A DNA stretch of 64,000 nt, from positions 3,667,501-3,731,500 of the forward strand of contig NC_088310.1 in NCBI RefSeq assembly GCF_910592395.1. The letters run 5' to 3'. The notes under the pieces are model-generated. The model did not search any database. It saw only the letters and a program-made list of their open reading frames with translations, and was not told the DNA's origin. Shown one piece after another: positions 47,645-59,530 of this stretch. Position numbers and translations under genes: made by a program. The DNA is from Lineus longissimus (taxonomy: Eukaryota; Nemertea; Pilidiophora; Heteronemertea; Lineidae). Within the stretch, counting starts at the first letter, position 1. Each line of letters starts with the position of its first letter.

Positions 47645-48783
47645 CGCTGAAAAAAAGGACAAATGCAACTGAAATTAAGTTTGTATGGCGCTGTTTACTC
47701 GTAGTATAAAATTGTTCAAAAGCACCCCCAAGTTCGTCTCAATCATTTATGTGAAGTGTCTCCTGATGAGGTACGATTTTTTGGCCTTTTGGAACTTACC
47801 CATCAAAGTGTCAGGCATCTGGAGTATACTGCATGTATGCTAAGGTGCAGCGGAGCTGCGACCCTCGCTCGAACGTCTCACGCTCTTAAACCTGGGTATG
47901 GAGAGAATGATTTTCTCAGTAGACCTTAGATTACGTGTAGGGTTGCATGTCGGTATCAGTTCCGCTAGGTATGCTGGGGCCTGTCCATGTGGGCATTTTG
48001 AGACGATTGTCAGAATCTTGAACTCGGTCCAGGCTCTTACCGGTTATTCCAATGTAAGTCCTGTAGCACGTGTGTGTCACAATGTATTGGCAACGAAATG
48101 CCAAAAACATCTAAATAGGGCTTCTTGACCGGCAAAATTGTAGATTTGTTGACGATTTTTCGGATAATATCCACGACTTATAACTATGAATGATGATAGA
48201 ACGAACACAATGCGACTTGATAAAACCATAGTTATAAATGCAGCTTCTCGGAAATGCAACAAGAACCCGAATAAATCGATGGCTATTTGCAGAAGTACAT
48301 GTAGAAGATTTATTTCTGCATCATAATTACAAATATTCAATATGATCAGGTAACTTCATTCTCCGTCTATTAATACGTGTCGATTGCGTCGGTAAATCAC
48401 TGGTTACTCAACATAAATAACTTTTACTGCTTTCTATCACAATTCATTCACCACAGAAAAGTTATACCCAATTGCGTTCAAGAAGAAGAAAGAAGAAGAA
48501 GAAGACAAATCGCCAATGGTGTTCTAATGTATGTGGTTCCCAGAACATAACAGTTGCAAAGTCTGTCGGCTGCAGTTGAAATCCGTCGACACCGAATGGC
48601 CTATCTCAGTACTCATGCTTAGGATTTTGGTAAACGACTTCTGTCGCAGAAGACATATACCGTACTATAGACGTGGACTATTTAAGATTTGACCCTCTAT
48701 CGATGGGCCATGTCTATAGGTGTAGTACACGAACTTTGATATTTTGAGAGAAAATAATTTGTCATTTCGTGATCTCTTACCAT

Positions 48784-51156
48784 TTATACCAGGCACAGAA
48801 AATACGGCTTTAAAATATTCACCGCGTCATTCCGAAACTTCTTCCCGCCAATACAATAAAGATAAAAATTCAGCCCGAAATTAAGAACCCAGAGATCTAC
48901 CAAAAAGACGTATTCAGCCTTATAACGCAAGAACCAGTATAGGTCATCGAAGTTATAAATAGCCTTGAGAGCTGGAGTGTCAATCACCATTTCGTACAGG
49001 CGAAGTGGGAACGAGCACACGACGTACGCGCAGCTGACGAGTATGAGCTGGCGCGTCAGATGACCTGTTTCCTGCTTCCGTTTGTCATCGCTTTGGGTAC
49101 CAGTTCCTCCAGAAAGCTGTTTCTGTTTCAGTGATGCCCGCTTCACCGTGAATATAATCCAGATGTTCACAGAAAATATCATTACAAATGGTATGAGTGT
49201 TCCGAAGAACAATTGGAACATAGACCCAAACATCTCCAGGGCTGGATTATCCGGTACGTTTGGCTCAACCGACTGTGCGCCTGACAAAATGAAAAAAAGT
49301 ACAACACGAGTAGAATGTACTGCATGCTCGTATTTAGTCGGGCAGAAACCATGATTCTGATTATCCATTCATGAAATGTCGGAGTCGATTATGTTTATTT
49401 GTCCCGTGAAAGCTTTCATGGGGTCGATGTTATCAAGATTTGCCATGATAACCCTTTAATAAGACAGTCAAACAATGGGAATTTAGACAAAGGTGCGAGC
49501 GGGCCTTGTCTAAAGACAATATACCGTTTATTGGGCTTGGCTCGAATTATGTAACTGCAAGGTAAGGGGCAAGATCTTCATTTGAAATGATTACTTATCT
49601 TACGTCGTTACCAAGCGTAAACATCTTATTTCTTCAAACGACTTTTTGATCACATTACTAATGTAGCCAATTGTTGTTCTTTGAAACAAACGTTTTGACT
49701 TCTGCCCGATTACGGTTGTTTAAAGAATATTATACATACACTTACAAGTGGAACTATTTCAACGGTCGGCAACACCACATGACATAGATTCACTTGCACG
49801 TAATATATTAAGTCGTGAGCACCAGATTCACTTGCATGCAAAAGATGAAGTCGTGAGCACCTATGACGGAGTGAGTGATTACTTACCAATACATGAATAT
49901 AATTCGAGCACCTCCAAAATTATACCAAAAATGCTGAGCTGCATTGTACGGCAGGGGACTGGGTTAGTGTGGTCACCAATTCAAATTCAGTGACCTCACG
50001 AACAAAGTCACGCCATGAACCTTTCTGCAAATTCATATATAGAAGATAGAAAACTGACCAAGTATGGCGTGTTGCACATGTTTTTAACAGTTCCACAATA
50101 CATGCATCTGCATGGGTAACTGCACGTCACATTATATAAACTTCATAAACCTCTCATCCAAAACTAGACAACACTCCGACTAGATGCCACTACTCAGCAC
50201 CCCCGAGGGGGGGGGGGGTCGTTTTACCAGAACCTGCAAGGATCAGCTACGGCTGAGATGACGGCAAGGATGTCTATCTGAGCTCGCAGATAATCATTGC
50301 GACAATCGGTAAACTTACCAGTTGTTGGGTCATATTTGTATCCATAGATAAAGAGGACGTTTGAATTGAGACCAAATACTACGACTAATGTTGCGGCGAC
50401 AGTCCACTTTGCTCTTTTAGTTGTGCAGAGTCTGTTTGCTGCCATAGGGAATCGAACAACAATCAGACGATCAAGCGACATCTCCATCAAAAACAACCCA
50501 GATGAGATCGCAAAGGAGTAATCTAGATACCACATAGCTCTGGAAATAATATGACTTTGATTTGAATGGAAGCCTCACAGGAAGTTCCTTATGAATAGGA
50601 ATAGGAATATGCAAAACAAGGGATGGATATTCACATAACCTGAATCGAAAGTCCACTCTGTCAACTCTCATGTCTCTTCGTCAATTGCGTCAATTCACAA
50701 TTTCGTTCGCTCTTTCGTTTTCAAGATCGTGGCATGAATTTGCAAAAAATGAAGTCGCGCAATATTTTTTCTGCTATTTTTTAGCAAAGCTTTGTTAAGT
50801 ATACTAATGGTTAGATATAAAGCACGCCATTACGGCTAATCTTACACCAAAAACATCTCAACATGAGATCCCAGGTATTCTCTGGCCGCCTCCGACTGGA
50901 ACACAATGGCAATCGTATCCCCGGATAGAAATGTCATCGTATCCACGACGGCAAGCGCAGACATGTAAACTGAGGTGGATATTCTCCAGTTGTCTTTCCT
51001 CGTCGTGACAAGAAAGGACAGGATGTTTCCGGGGAGGCCGATAACAGTGGCGGTCCACCACAGGATGTCAAAAGCGCGGAGGAGCTGCAGTAAAAGAGCG
51101 GCAGCTGGCGACATGGTGTTGGAAGACCGCGCGGACGTAAAATTGTCTGCCATCAT
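48784..51156 (-). CDS. FMRFamide-receptor-like GPCR, copy B4
   Basis: 342-aa receptor, exons 51156-50846, 50539-50319, 49280-48784, phases 2 and 1. Exon 1 encodes the MMADNFTSARSSN start, and exon 2 has MWYLDYS and EMSLDRL. Extracellular loop 3 is FDDLYWFLRYKAEYVFLVDLW, as in B1. Intron 2 (1038 bp) ends in a pyrimidine-rich acceptor before the ECL2 segment (SVEPNVPDN). Its 5' flank contains a small inverted insertion near 51621. No disabling change was seen. Confidence 0.88.
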
Positions 51157-51620
51157 TGCTGAAAAAAAAGGACAAATGCAACTCAAATTAAGTTATGGCG
51201 CTGTTTCCACTATAAAATTGCTCAAAAGCACCCCCAAGTTTGTCTCAGTCATATATGTGAAGTGTCTCCTGATGAGGTACGATTTTTGGGCCTTTTGGAA
51301 CTTACCCATAAAAGTGTCAGGCATCTGGAGTATACTACATGTATGCTATGGTGCAGCGGAGCTGCGACCCTCGAACGTCCCACGCTCTTAAACCTGGGTA
51401 TGGAGAGAATGATTTTCTCAGTAGACCTTAGATTACGTGTGGGGTTGCATGTCGGCATCAGTTCCGCTAGGTATGATGGGGCCTGTCCATGTAGGCATTT
51501 TAAGACGATTGTCAGAATCTTGAAGTCGGTCCAGGCTCTTACCGGTTATTCCAGTGTAAATCCTGTAGCACGTGTGTGTCACAATGTATTGGCAACGAAA
51601 TGCCAAAAACATCTAAATAA

Positions 51621-51647
51621 TCAAGAAGCCCTATTAGGGCTTCTTGA
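51621..51647. repeat. 12-bp-arm hairpin unique to the B4 flank
   Basis: TCAAGAAGCCCT, ATT, then AGGGCTTCTTGA. The other units carry only the right arm (CTAAATAGGGCTTCTTGAGCGG), so the left arm was added here as an inverted copy of its neighbour. Confidence 0.9.
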
Positions 51648-52291
51648 GCGGCAAAATTGCAGACTTATTGACGATTTTTCGGGTAATATCCCCGACTTAA
51701 ACTATGAATGATGATAGAACGAACACAATGCGACTTGATAAAACCATAGTTATAAATGCAGCTTCTCGGAAATGCAACAAGAACCCGAATAAATCGATGG
51801 CTATTTGCAGAAGCAAAAGATTTGTTTCGACATCATAATTACAAGCAATATGATCAGGCAACTTCATTCTCCATCTATTAATACGTGCCGATTGCGTCCG
51901 TAAATAACTGGTAACTCAACATAAATAGCTTTTACTGCTAACTGCCATAATTTATTCACCAGAGAAAAGTTATACCCAATTGCGTACAAAAAGAAGAAAG
52001 AAGAAGAAGAAGACAAATCGCCAATGGTGTTCTAATGTATGTGGTTCCCAGAACATAACCGTTGCAAAGTCTGTCGGCTGCAGTTGAAATCCGTCGACAC
52101 CGAATGGCCTATCTCAGTACTCATGCTTAGGATTTTGGTAAACGACTTCTGTCGCAGAAGACATATACCGTACTATAGACGTGGACTATTTAAGATTTGA
52201 CCCTCTATCGATGGGCCATGTCTATAGGTGTAGTACACGAACTTTGATATTTTGAGAGAAAATAATTTGTCATCTCGTGATCTCTTACCAT

Positions 52292-54667
52292 TTATACCAG
52301 GCACAGAAAATACGGCTTTAAAATATTCACCGCGTCATTCCGAAACTTCCTCCCGCCAATACAATAAAGATAAAAATTCAGCCCGAAATTGAGAACCCAC
52401 AGATCCGCCAAAAGGGTCTGTTCAACTCTATAACGCACGAACCAGTATACGTCATCAACGTTATAAATAGCCTTGAGAGCTGGAGTGTCAATCACCATTT
52501 CGTACAGGCGAAGTGGGAACGAGCACACGACGTACGCGCAGCTGACGAGTATGAGCTGGCGCGTCAGATGACCCGTTTCCTGCTTCCGTTTGTCATCGCT
52601 TTGGGTACCAGTTCCTCCAGAAAGCTGTTTCTGTTTCAGTGATGCCCGCTTCACCGTGAAAATAATCCAGATGTTCATTGCAAATATGATTACAAATGGT
52701 ATGAGTGTTCCGAAGAACAATTGGAACATAGACCCAAACATCTCCAGGGCTGGATTATCCGGTACGTTTGGCTCAACCGACTGTGCGCCTGGCAAAATGA
52801 AAAAAAGTGCAACGAGAGTAGAATGTACTGCATGCTCGTATTTAGTCGGACAGAAACCATGATTCTGATTATCCATTCATGAAATGTCGGAGTCGATTAT
52901 GTTTATTTGTCCCGTGAAAGCTTTCATGGGGTTCGATGTTATCAAGATTTGCCATGATAACCCTTTAATAAGACATCAAACAATGGGAATTTAGACAAAG
53001 GTGCGAGCGGGCCTTGTCTAAAGACAATAAACCTTTTATTGGGCTTGGCTCGAATCATGTAACTGCAAGGTAAGGGGCAAGATCTTCATTTGAAATGATT
53101 ACTTATCTTACGTCGTTACCAAGTGTAAACATCTTATTTCGTCAAACGATCTTTTGATCACATTACTAATGTAGCCAATTGTTGTTCTTTGAAACAAACG
53201 TTTTGAACTCTGCCCGATTACGGTTGTTGAAAGAACATTATACATACACTTACAAGGGGAACTATTTCAACGGTCGGCAACACCACATGACATAGATTCA
53301 CTTGCAGGTAATATATTAAGTCGTGAGCACCAGATTCACTTGCATGTAAACGATAAAGTCGTGAGCACCCAAGACAGAGTGAGTGATTACTTACCAATAC
53401 ATGAATATAATTCGAGCACCTCCCAAATTATACCAAAAATGCTGAGCTGCATTGTACGGCAGGGGACTGGGTTAGTGTGGTCACCAATTCAAATTCAGTG
53501 ACCTCACGAACAAAGTCACGCCATGAACCTTTCTGCAAATTCATATATAGAAGATAGAAAGCTGACCAAGTATGGCGTGTTGCACATGCTTTTAACAGTT
53601 CCACAATATATGCATCTGCATGGGTAACTGCACGTCACATTATATAAACTTCATAAACCTCTCATCCAAAATTAGACCACACTCCGACTAGATGCCATTA
53701 CTCAGCACCCCCGAGGGGGGGGGGGGGTCGTTTTACCAGAACCTGCAAGGATCAGCTACGGCTGATATGACGGCAAGGATGTCCATCTGAGTTCGCAGAT
53801 AATCATTGCGACAATCGGTAAACTTACCAGTTGTTGGGTCATATTTGTATCCATAGATAAAGAGGACGTTTGAATTGAGACCAAATACTACGACTAATGT
53901 TGCGGCGACAGTCCACTTTGCTCTTTTAGTTGTGCAGAGTCTGTTTGCTGCCATAGGGAATCGAACAACAATCAGACGATCAAGCGACATCTCCATCAAA
54001 AAAAACCCAGATGAGATCGCAAAGGAGTACTCTAGATACCACATAGCTCTGGAAATAATATGACTTTGATTTAAATGGAAGCCTCACAGGAAGTTCCTTA
54101 TGAATAGGAATAGGAATATGCAAAACAAGGGATGGATATTCACATAACTTGAATCGAAAGTCCACTCTGTCAACTCTCATGTCTCTTCGTCAATTGCGTA
54201 AATTCACAATTTCGTTCGCTCTTTCGTTTCCAATTTCGTGGCACGAATTTGAAAAAAATGAAGTCGCGCAATATTTTTTCTACTCTTTTATAGCCGAAAG
54301 CTTTGTTAAGTATGCTGATGGTGAAATATACAGCACGCCATTACGGCTAATCTTACTCCAATAACATCTCAACATGAGATCCCAGGTATTCTCTGGCCGC
54401 CTCCGACTGGAACACAATGGCAATGGTATCCCCGGATAAAAATGTCATCGTATCCACGATGGCAAGCGCAGACATGTAAACTGAGGTGGATATTCTCCAG
54501 TTGTCTTTCCTCGTCGTGACAAGAAAGGACAGGATGTTTCCGGGGAGGCCGATAACAGTGGCGGTCCACCACAGACTCTCAAAAGCGTGGAGGAGCTGCA
54601 GTAAAAGAGCGACAGCTGGCGACATGGTATTGGAAGACCGCGGGGACGTCAAATTGTCTGCCATCAT
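52292..54667 (-). CDS. FMRFamide-receptor-like GPCR, copy B5
   Basis: 342-aa receptor, exons 54667-54357, 54048-53828, 52788-52292, phases 2 and 1. The amino-terminus is MMADNLTSPRSSN and exon 1 ends EMLLE as in B3. TM3 entry is MWYLEYS followed by GFFLMEMSLDRL. Extracellular loop 3 is NVDDVYWFVRYRVEQTLLADLW, the B3-like type. The TM7 LNFGLNFYLYCIGG and carboxy tail (KPYFLCLV) are intact. The 5' acceptor before the ATG is conserved. Confidence 0.88.
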
Positions 54668-55800
54668 TGCTGAAAAAAAAGGACAAATGCAACTTCAATT
54701 AAGTTTGTAAGGCGCTGTTCCCACTTAGTATAAAATTGTTCAAAAGCACCCCCAAGTTCGCCTCAGTCATTTGTGAAGTGTCTCCTGATGAGGTACAATT
54801 TTTGTGCCTTTTGGAACCTACCCATCAAAGTGTCAGGCATCTGGAGTATACTGCATGTATGCTATGGTGCAGCGGAGCTGCGACCCTCGAACGTCTCACG
54901 CTCTTAAACCTGGGTATGGAGAGAATGATTTTCTCAGTAGACCTTAGATTACGTGTGGGGTTGCATGTCGGTATCAGTTCCGCTAGGTATGCTGGGGCCT
55001 GTCCATGTAGGCATTTTAAGACGATTGTCAGAATCTTGAAGTCGGTCCAGGCTCTTACCGGTTATTCCAGTGTAAATCCTGTAGCACGTGTGTGTCACAA
55101 TGTATTGGCAACGAAATGCCAAAAACATCTAAATAGGGCTTCTTGAGCGGCAAAATTGCAGACTTATTGATGATTTTCGGATAATGTCCACAACTTAAAC
55201 TATGAATGATGATAGAACGAACACAATGCAACTTGATAAAACCATAGTTATAAATGCAGCTTCTCGGAAAGGCAACAAGAACCCGAATGAATCTATGGGT
55301 ATTTGCAGAAGGAGAAGATTTGTTTCTACATCATAGTAACAAGCAATATGATCAGGCAACTTCATTCTCCGTCTATTAATGCGTGTCGATTGCGTCCGTA
55401 AATAACTGGTAACTCTACATAAATAACTTTTACTGCTAACTACCATAATTTATTCACCACAGAAAAGGTATACCCAATTGCGTTCAAGGAAGAAGAAAGA
55501 AGAAGAAGAAGACAAATCGCCAATGGTGTTCTAATGTATGTGGTTCCCAGAACATAACAGTTGCAAAGTCTGTCGACTGCAATCTGTTGAAATCCGTCGA
55601 CACTGAATGGCCTATCTCAGTACTCATGCTTAGGATTTTGGTAAACGACTTCTCTCGCTTAACACATATACATGTACCGTACTATAGACGTGGACTATTT
55701 GAGATTTCACCCTCTATCGATGGGCCATGTCTATAGGTGTAGTACACGAACTTTGATATTTTGAGAGAAAATAATTTGTCATCTCGTGATCTCTTACCAT

Positions 55801-57450
55801 TTATACACGGCACAGAAAACACGGCTTTAAAATATTCACTGCGTCATTCCGAAACTTCTTCCCGCCGATACAATAAAGATAGAAATTCAGCCCGAAATTA
55901 AGAACCCACAGATCCGCCAAAAGGACGTATTCAACTTTATAACGCATGAACCAGTATACGTCATCAAAGTTATAAATAGCCTTGAGAGCTGGAGTGTCAA
56001 TCACCATTTCGTACAGGCGAAGTGGGAACGAGCACACGACGTACGCGCAGCTGACGAGTATGAGCTGGCGAGTCAGATGACCTGTTTCCTGCTTCCGTTT
56101 GTCATCGCTTTGGGTACCAGTTCCTCCAGAAAGCTGTTTCTGTTTCAGTGATGCCCGCTTCACCGTGAATATAATCCAGATGTTCACAGCAAGGATCACT
56201 ACAAATGGTATGAGTGTTCCGAAGAACAACTGAAACATTGACCCAAACATCTCCAGTGCTGGATTATCCGGTACGTTTGGCTCAACCGACTGCGTGCCTG
56301 ACAAAATGAAAAAAGGTACAGCTTGCTCGCTTTCAAGTATAGTGCGGGCTGGGCACCTCGTTCGAGGGCTATATGCGCAAATTTTTGATAACCTCCTGTG
56401 TTCAGTCCATCATACGATGATTTATTGATTATGATTATCCACGCATAAGTTGAAGGCGTCCAACCCATCATTAATGTATTCGCTAGATCCTCATTTAAGT
56501 GATTATTTATATGTTAGTCGTTATCTTGCTTTAGGATCTTATTTTGTGGAAAGAGTTTTTGATTACATTATCAATCGACAATCAACTTACCAGTTGCTGG
56601 GTCATATTTGTATCCATAGATAAAGAGGACGTTTGAATTGAGACCAAATACTACGACTAAAGTTATTGCTATGGTCCACTTTGCTCTTGTAGTGGTACAG
56701 AGTCTGTTTGCTGCCATAGGGAATCGAACAACAATCAGACGATCAAGCGACATCTCCATCAAAAACAACCCAGATGAGATAGCAAAGGAGTAATCTAGAT
56801 ACCACATAGCTCTGGAAATAAATTTTATCTCAATGGAAGCCTCACAGGAAGTTCCTTATTAATGATAGTGTACCATAGGACCGAACGGACCAAAGGACAG
56901 AAATACACAAGACTTAAATCAAAACTCCACATTTTCATCTCTCTGTTTCTCTCATGTCTTTTCGTCAATTGGGTAAATTCCAAATTTTGTTCGCTCTTTC
57001 GTGCTTCAGTTCGGGACATGAATTTGCACAAATTGAAATTGCGCAGCAAAGGTTCTCTCTGCTCTTGAATTGTTTTGTTTCGGATAAAGCATTGTGTTAT
57101 GATGGTAAAATATGAAAGCACGCCAAGGCTTATACTTACACCAAAAACATCCCGACATGAGATCCCAGGTATTCTCTGACCGCCTCCGACTGGAACACAA
57201 TGGCAATCGTATCCCCGGATAGAAATGTCATCGTATCCACGACGGCAAGCGCAGACATGTAAACTGAGGTGGATATTCTCCAGTTGTCTTTCCTCGTCGT
57301 GACAAGAAAGGACAGGATGTTTCCGGGGAGGCCGATAACAGTGGCGGTCCACCACAGGAAGTTAAGAGCGATCCAGTGGATAAACTGCAGGAAAACAACA
57401 GCTGGCGACAAGTCGTTAGAAGACAGCACAGACGTAAAATTGTCTGCCAT
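55801..57450 (-). CDS. FMRFamide-receptor-like GPCR, copy B6 (most diverged)
   Basis: 342-aa receptor, exons 57450-57140, 56811-56591, 56297-55801, with the same lengths and phases as the other copies. The amino-terminus has a single Met and a different first helix edge (FLQFIHWIALNFLWW). Exon 2 has TTTRAKWTIAITL. Extracellular loop 3 is FDDVYWFMRYKVEYVLLADLW. The middle of exon 1 is almost base-identical to B4 for ~190 bp, although its introns are clearly diverged, and intron 2 is only 293 bp. A splice acceptor (TTTTCCAG) again lies a few bases before the ATG. Probably closest to the founder of the array. Confidence 0.88.
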
Positions 57451-57455
57451 CTTTC

Positions 57456-59159
57456 CTGGAAAATTTGAAAAAAAGGAAAAATAATCCGGTTTTACGGAGT
57501 TCCAATCTGCTGTGGTTTCCATTTACCTATGTCGTTGTTTTCCCTTCAGCTAAATATAGTTCTTACCCGAACCTCCTCATAAAACATAAGAGTTCTGCGT
57601 GTATAATTACCAAAGTCCTTTCCAATGATCATTGCAGGTGTGTTAATTCTTTCGAAGCATAGACCGCCTTGTTCTCCACCACGTAACAGCTGTTTACGTA
57701 TTCGGCCTTCTTCAATGGTTGCTTTGTTTTCATAGAGGTACTGAATGTCTACAGGACGTTGAATTCTCTATGACGTACTTTGGGTCCATCGACTCGATTC
57801 GCTTTTTCTGTGCCAAATGTGTCGCCTCTCTATCCAGGACCAAACACATATTTCTATATGACACGTTATATTCGATATACCAGGATATCATGGAAAACTG
57901 ATCTCTCATCTTTAAGGCATTGGTCGGGGTGCATGTAAATGTTGAAACGCGCTAAATGAAACAACCCAAACTAAACGAACCAAATAAGCATAACATGTAT
58001 TCAATATCTAAAAGATAGAATAACTTCTGGATAAAAAGTGCCAGTGATATTTTTATTGTGGCCCTTTTTAGCCCGCCTTGTACTTACCGTTCAAAGAAAT
58101 TTTCAATATGTAGGAAACTGTTACAAAAGTTTGAAAGATGAGTAATCAGCATGTCAAATTGTAAAGTTCCAGCTAATTCTTCATCAACTCATCTCATGTA
58201 ACCAGAAACCCATTTACTCACGCGATACAACCCCTACAATTTTCGCGGTGCAGTGAGGACAAATATACGTGTAGTGCATGCACAGTCGACGCGTCGACTG
58301 GGCTGTGGACACGATTTTTTCAAAAGCCCTAAACCTAGAAGCTAGTGGCCATAAAGGCGTTAGATAACGACCTTCAATAGAATCTTCCAAAGATTATCTC
58401 TGCAGTCATCTAAGATTGATATCACACCGGTCTCCTTTTATCTTCCACTTTGCCATGATCGCTTGCGTCACCGACCTAGACTCGAAACTCTAGGACCGTG
58501 CTTACGACAACCTGGGATGAAAGCCGTAAGGTTTTGCACAGGTACCACTCCACAATCACCCCACTAGGCTTTCATCCCGGGTTTGCTCCAGGTATCTTTC
58601 GATACAGCACAGGCCATTGAATCAAGTGTCAGTAAGGGGTCAAAACATGGCATTAGGTTTCAGGCAAATGAGGGAGCCAGAATGCCAAAGAGGACTCGAA
58701 GAGACCGAAAGGTAGGAAACTTCAAATTCAAGTTCGGCCCCTGTGCATTGTGTAGGCCATTGGTCTATAGGCCTACGGCGGGGGTGGAGGTGGTTGACGA
58801 ACTTGTAGAGTGATAAAGATACTGAAGTTTGTTACCATTTTGCAATGTTTTATTTCCTTACAGACCTATGTTTCAGTGGCCTGTTGGTACAGCTACCTCA
58901 AACCTTTTAAGCAGATCTCCACCTTAAACTAACGGCTCATCTTCGTGTTATTCAAATTTATTTGTATGAACGGGTTATTTTCAGTATGATTCGTGAAATT
59001 GTGTCTCACTGAAAGAATGAATTGTTAATCCAACCAGCAAAACAATACGTACACCAATGCCGTCCAATGATGAATATATCAATGATTCAGTGATCCAATT
59101 GAATCACTACTTTCTAACATCGGATGAACGTAAGTTGAAGGGAAAACGGCGCCCCTAAT
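57456..59159. other. No gene recognised; upstream of array B
   Basis: This stretch should contain the promoter and non-coding first exon of B6, but neither can be placed. It separates the B6 start from sequence matching the usual unit flank at 59160, about 1.3 kb more than in the other units. Short open frames (for example 58583-58813, +) show no recognisable motif. Confidence 0.4.
58509..58583. repeat. Inverted repeat, 17-bp arms with one mismatch
   Basis: AACCTGGGATGAAAGCC at 58509-58525 is answered by GGCTTTCATCCCGGGTT at 58567-58583, with a 41-bp loop. It could be a small fold-back element. Confidence 0.75.
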
Positions 59160-59530
59160 ATGGCATTGTAAGTCACAGTGTATTGGCAACGAATTGCTAA
59201 CACGTTCAAATAGGGCTTCTTGGCAAAATATCCACCAAGAATGAAGGTTGATCAGACAACACAATTGTTATAAATGCACCTACTCGAAAATGCAACAAGA
59301 ACCTGAACAAACTCGATGGCTATTTGCAGAAGCAAAAGATTTTTGCTACATTGAAATTGCAAAAGTGACTGCATATAGCAAACTGACGAGATAAGGATAA
59401 GTCGGGACAGTTGTAAAATAGATGCTTTGAAGTCGGTGCAATATGATCAGGTGACTTTTTCTCTCCATGTATTATAAAAATACGTTTCGGTTTCGGCCGT
59501 GAATCTCCATTAAGCACGTATCAACCTAAA
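59160..59530 (-). repeat. Diverged remnant of array B intergenic block
   Basis: Phrases such as GTATTGGCAACGAA, AATAGGGCTTCTTG, GATGGCTATTTGCAGAAGCA and GCAATATGATCAGG occur in the same order as in the 5' flank of the other B units (for example 55099-55400), with many substitutions. It marks the ancient right edge of the array. Confidence 0.75.

Larger units (their letters stand above)
37781..57460 (-). repeat. Array B: six tandem receptor units
   Basis: Direct tandem array. Stop codons of the six genes lie at 38023, 41095, 45290, 48784, 52292 and 55801. The typical period is 3.5 kb, shorter for the first pair because B1 lacks ~0.4 kb of intron 2 and longer for B2-B3 because of a 709-bp insertion. 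Units share intergenic DNA, including a block that reads open on the plus strand (for example 40220-40456 and 47898-48128), plus a GAAGAA-rich tract and a G run in intron 2. The rightmost unit has the most divergent introns and flank, consistent with being the oldest copy. Confidence 0.9.
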
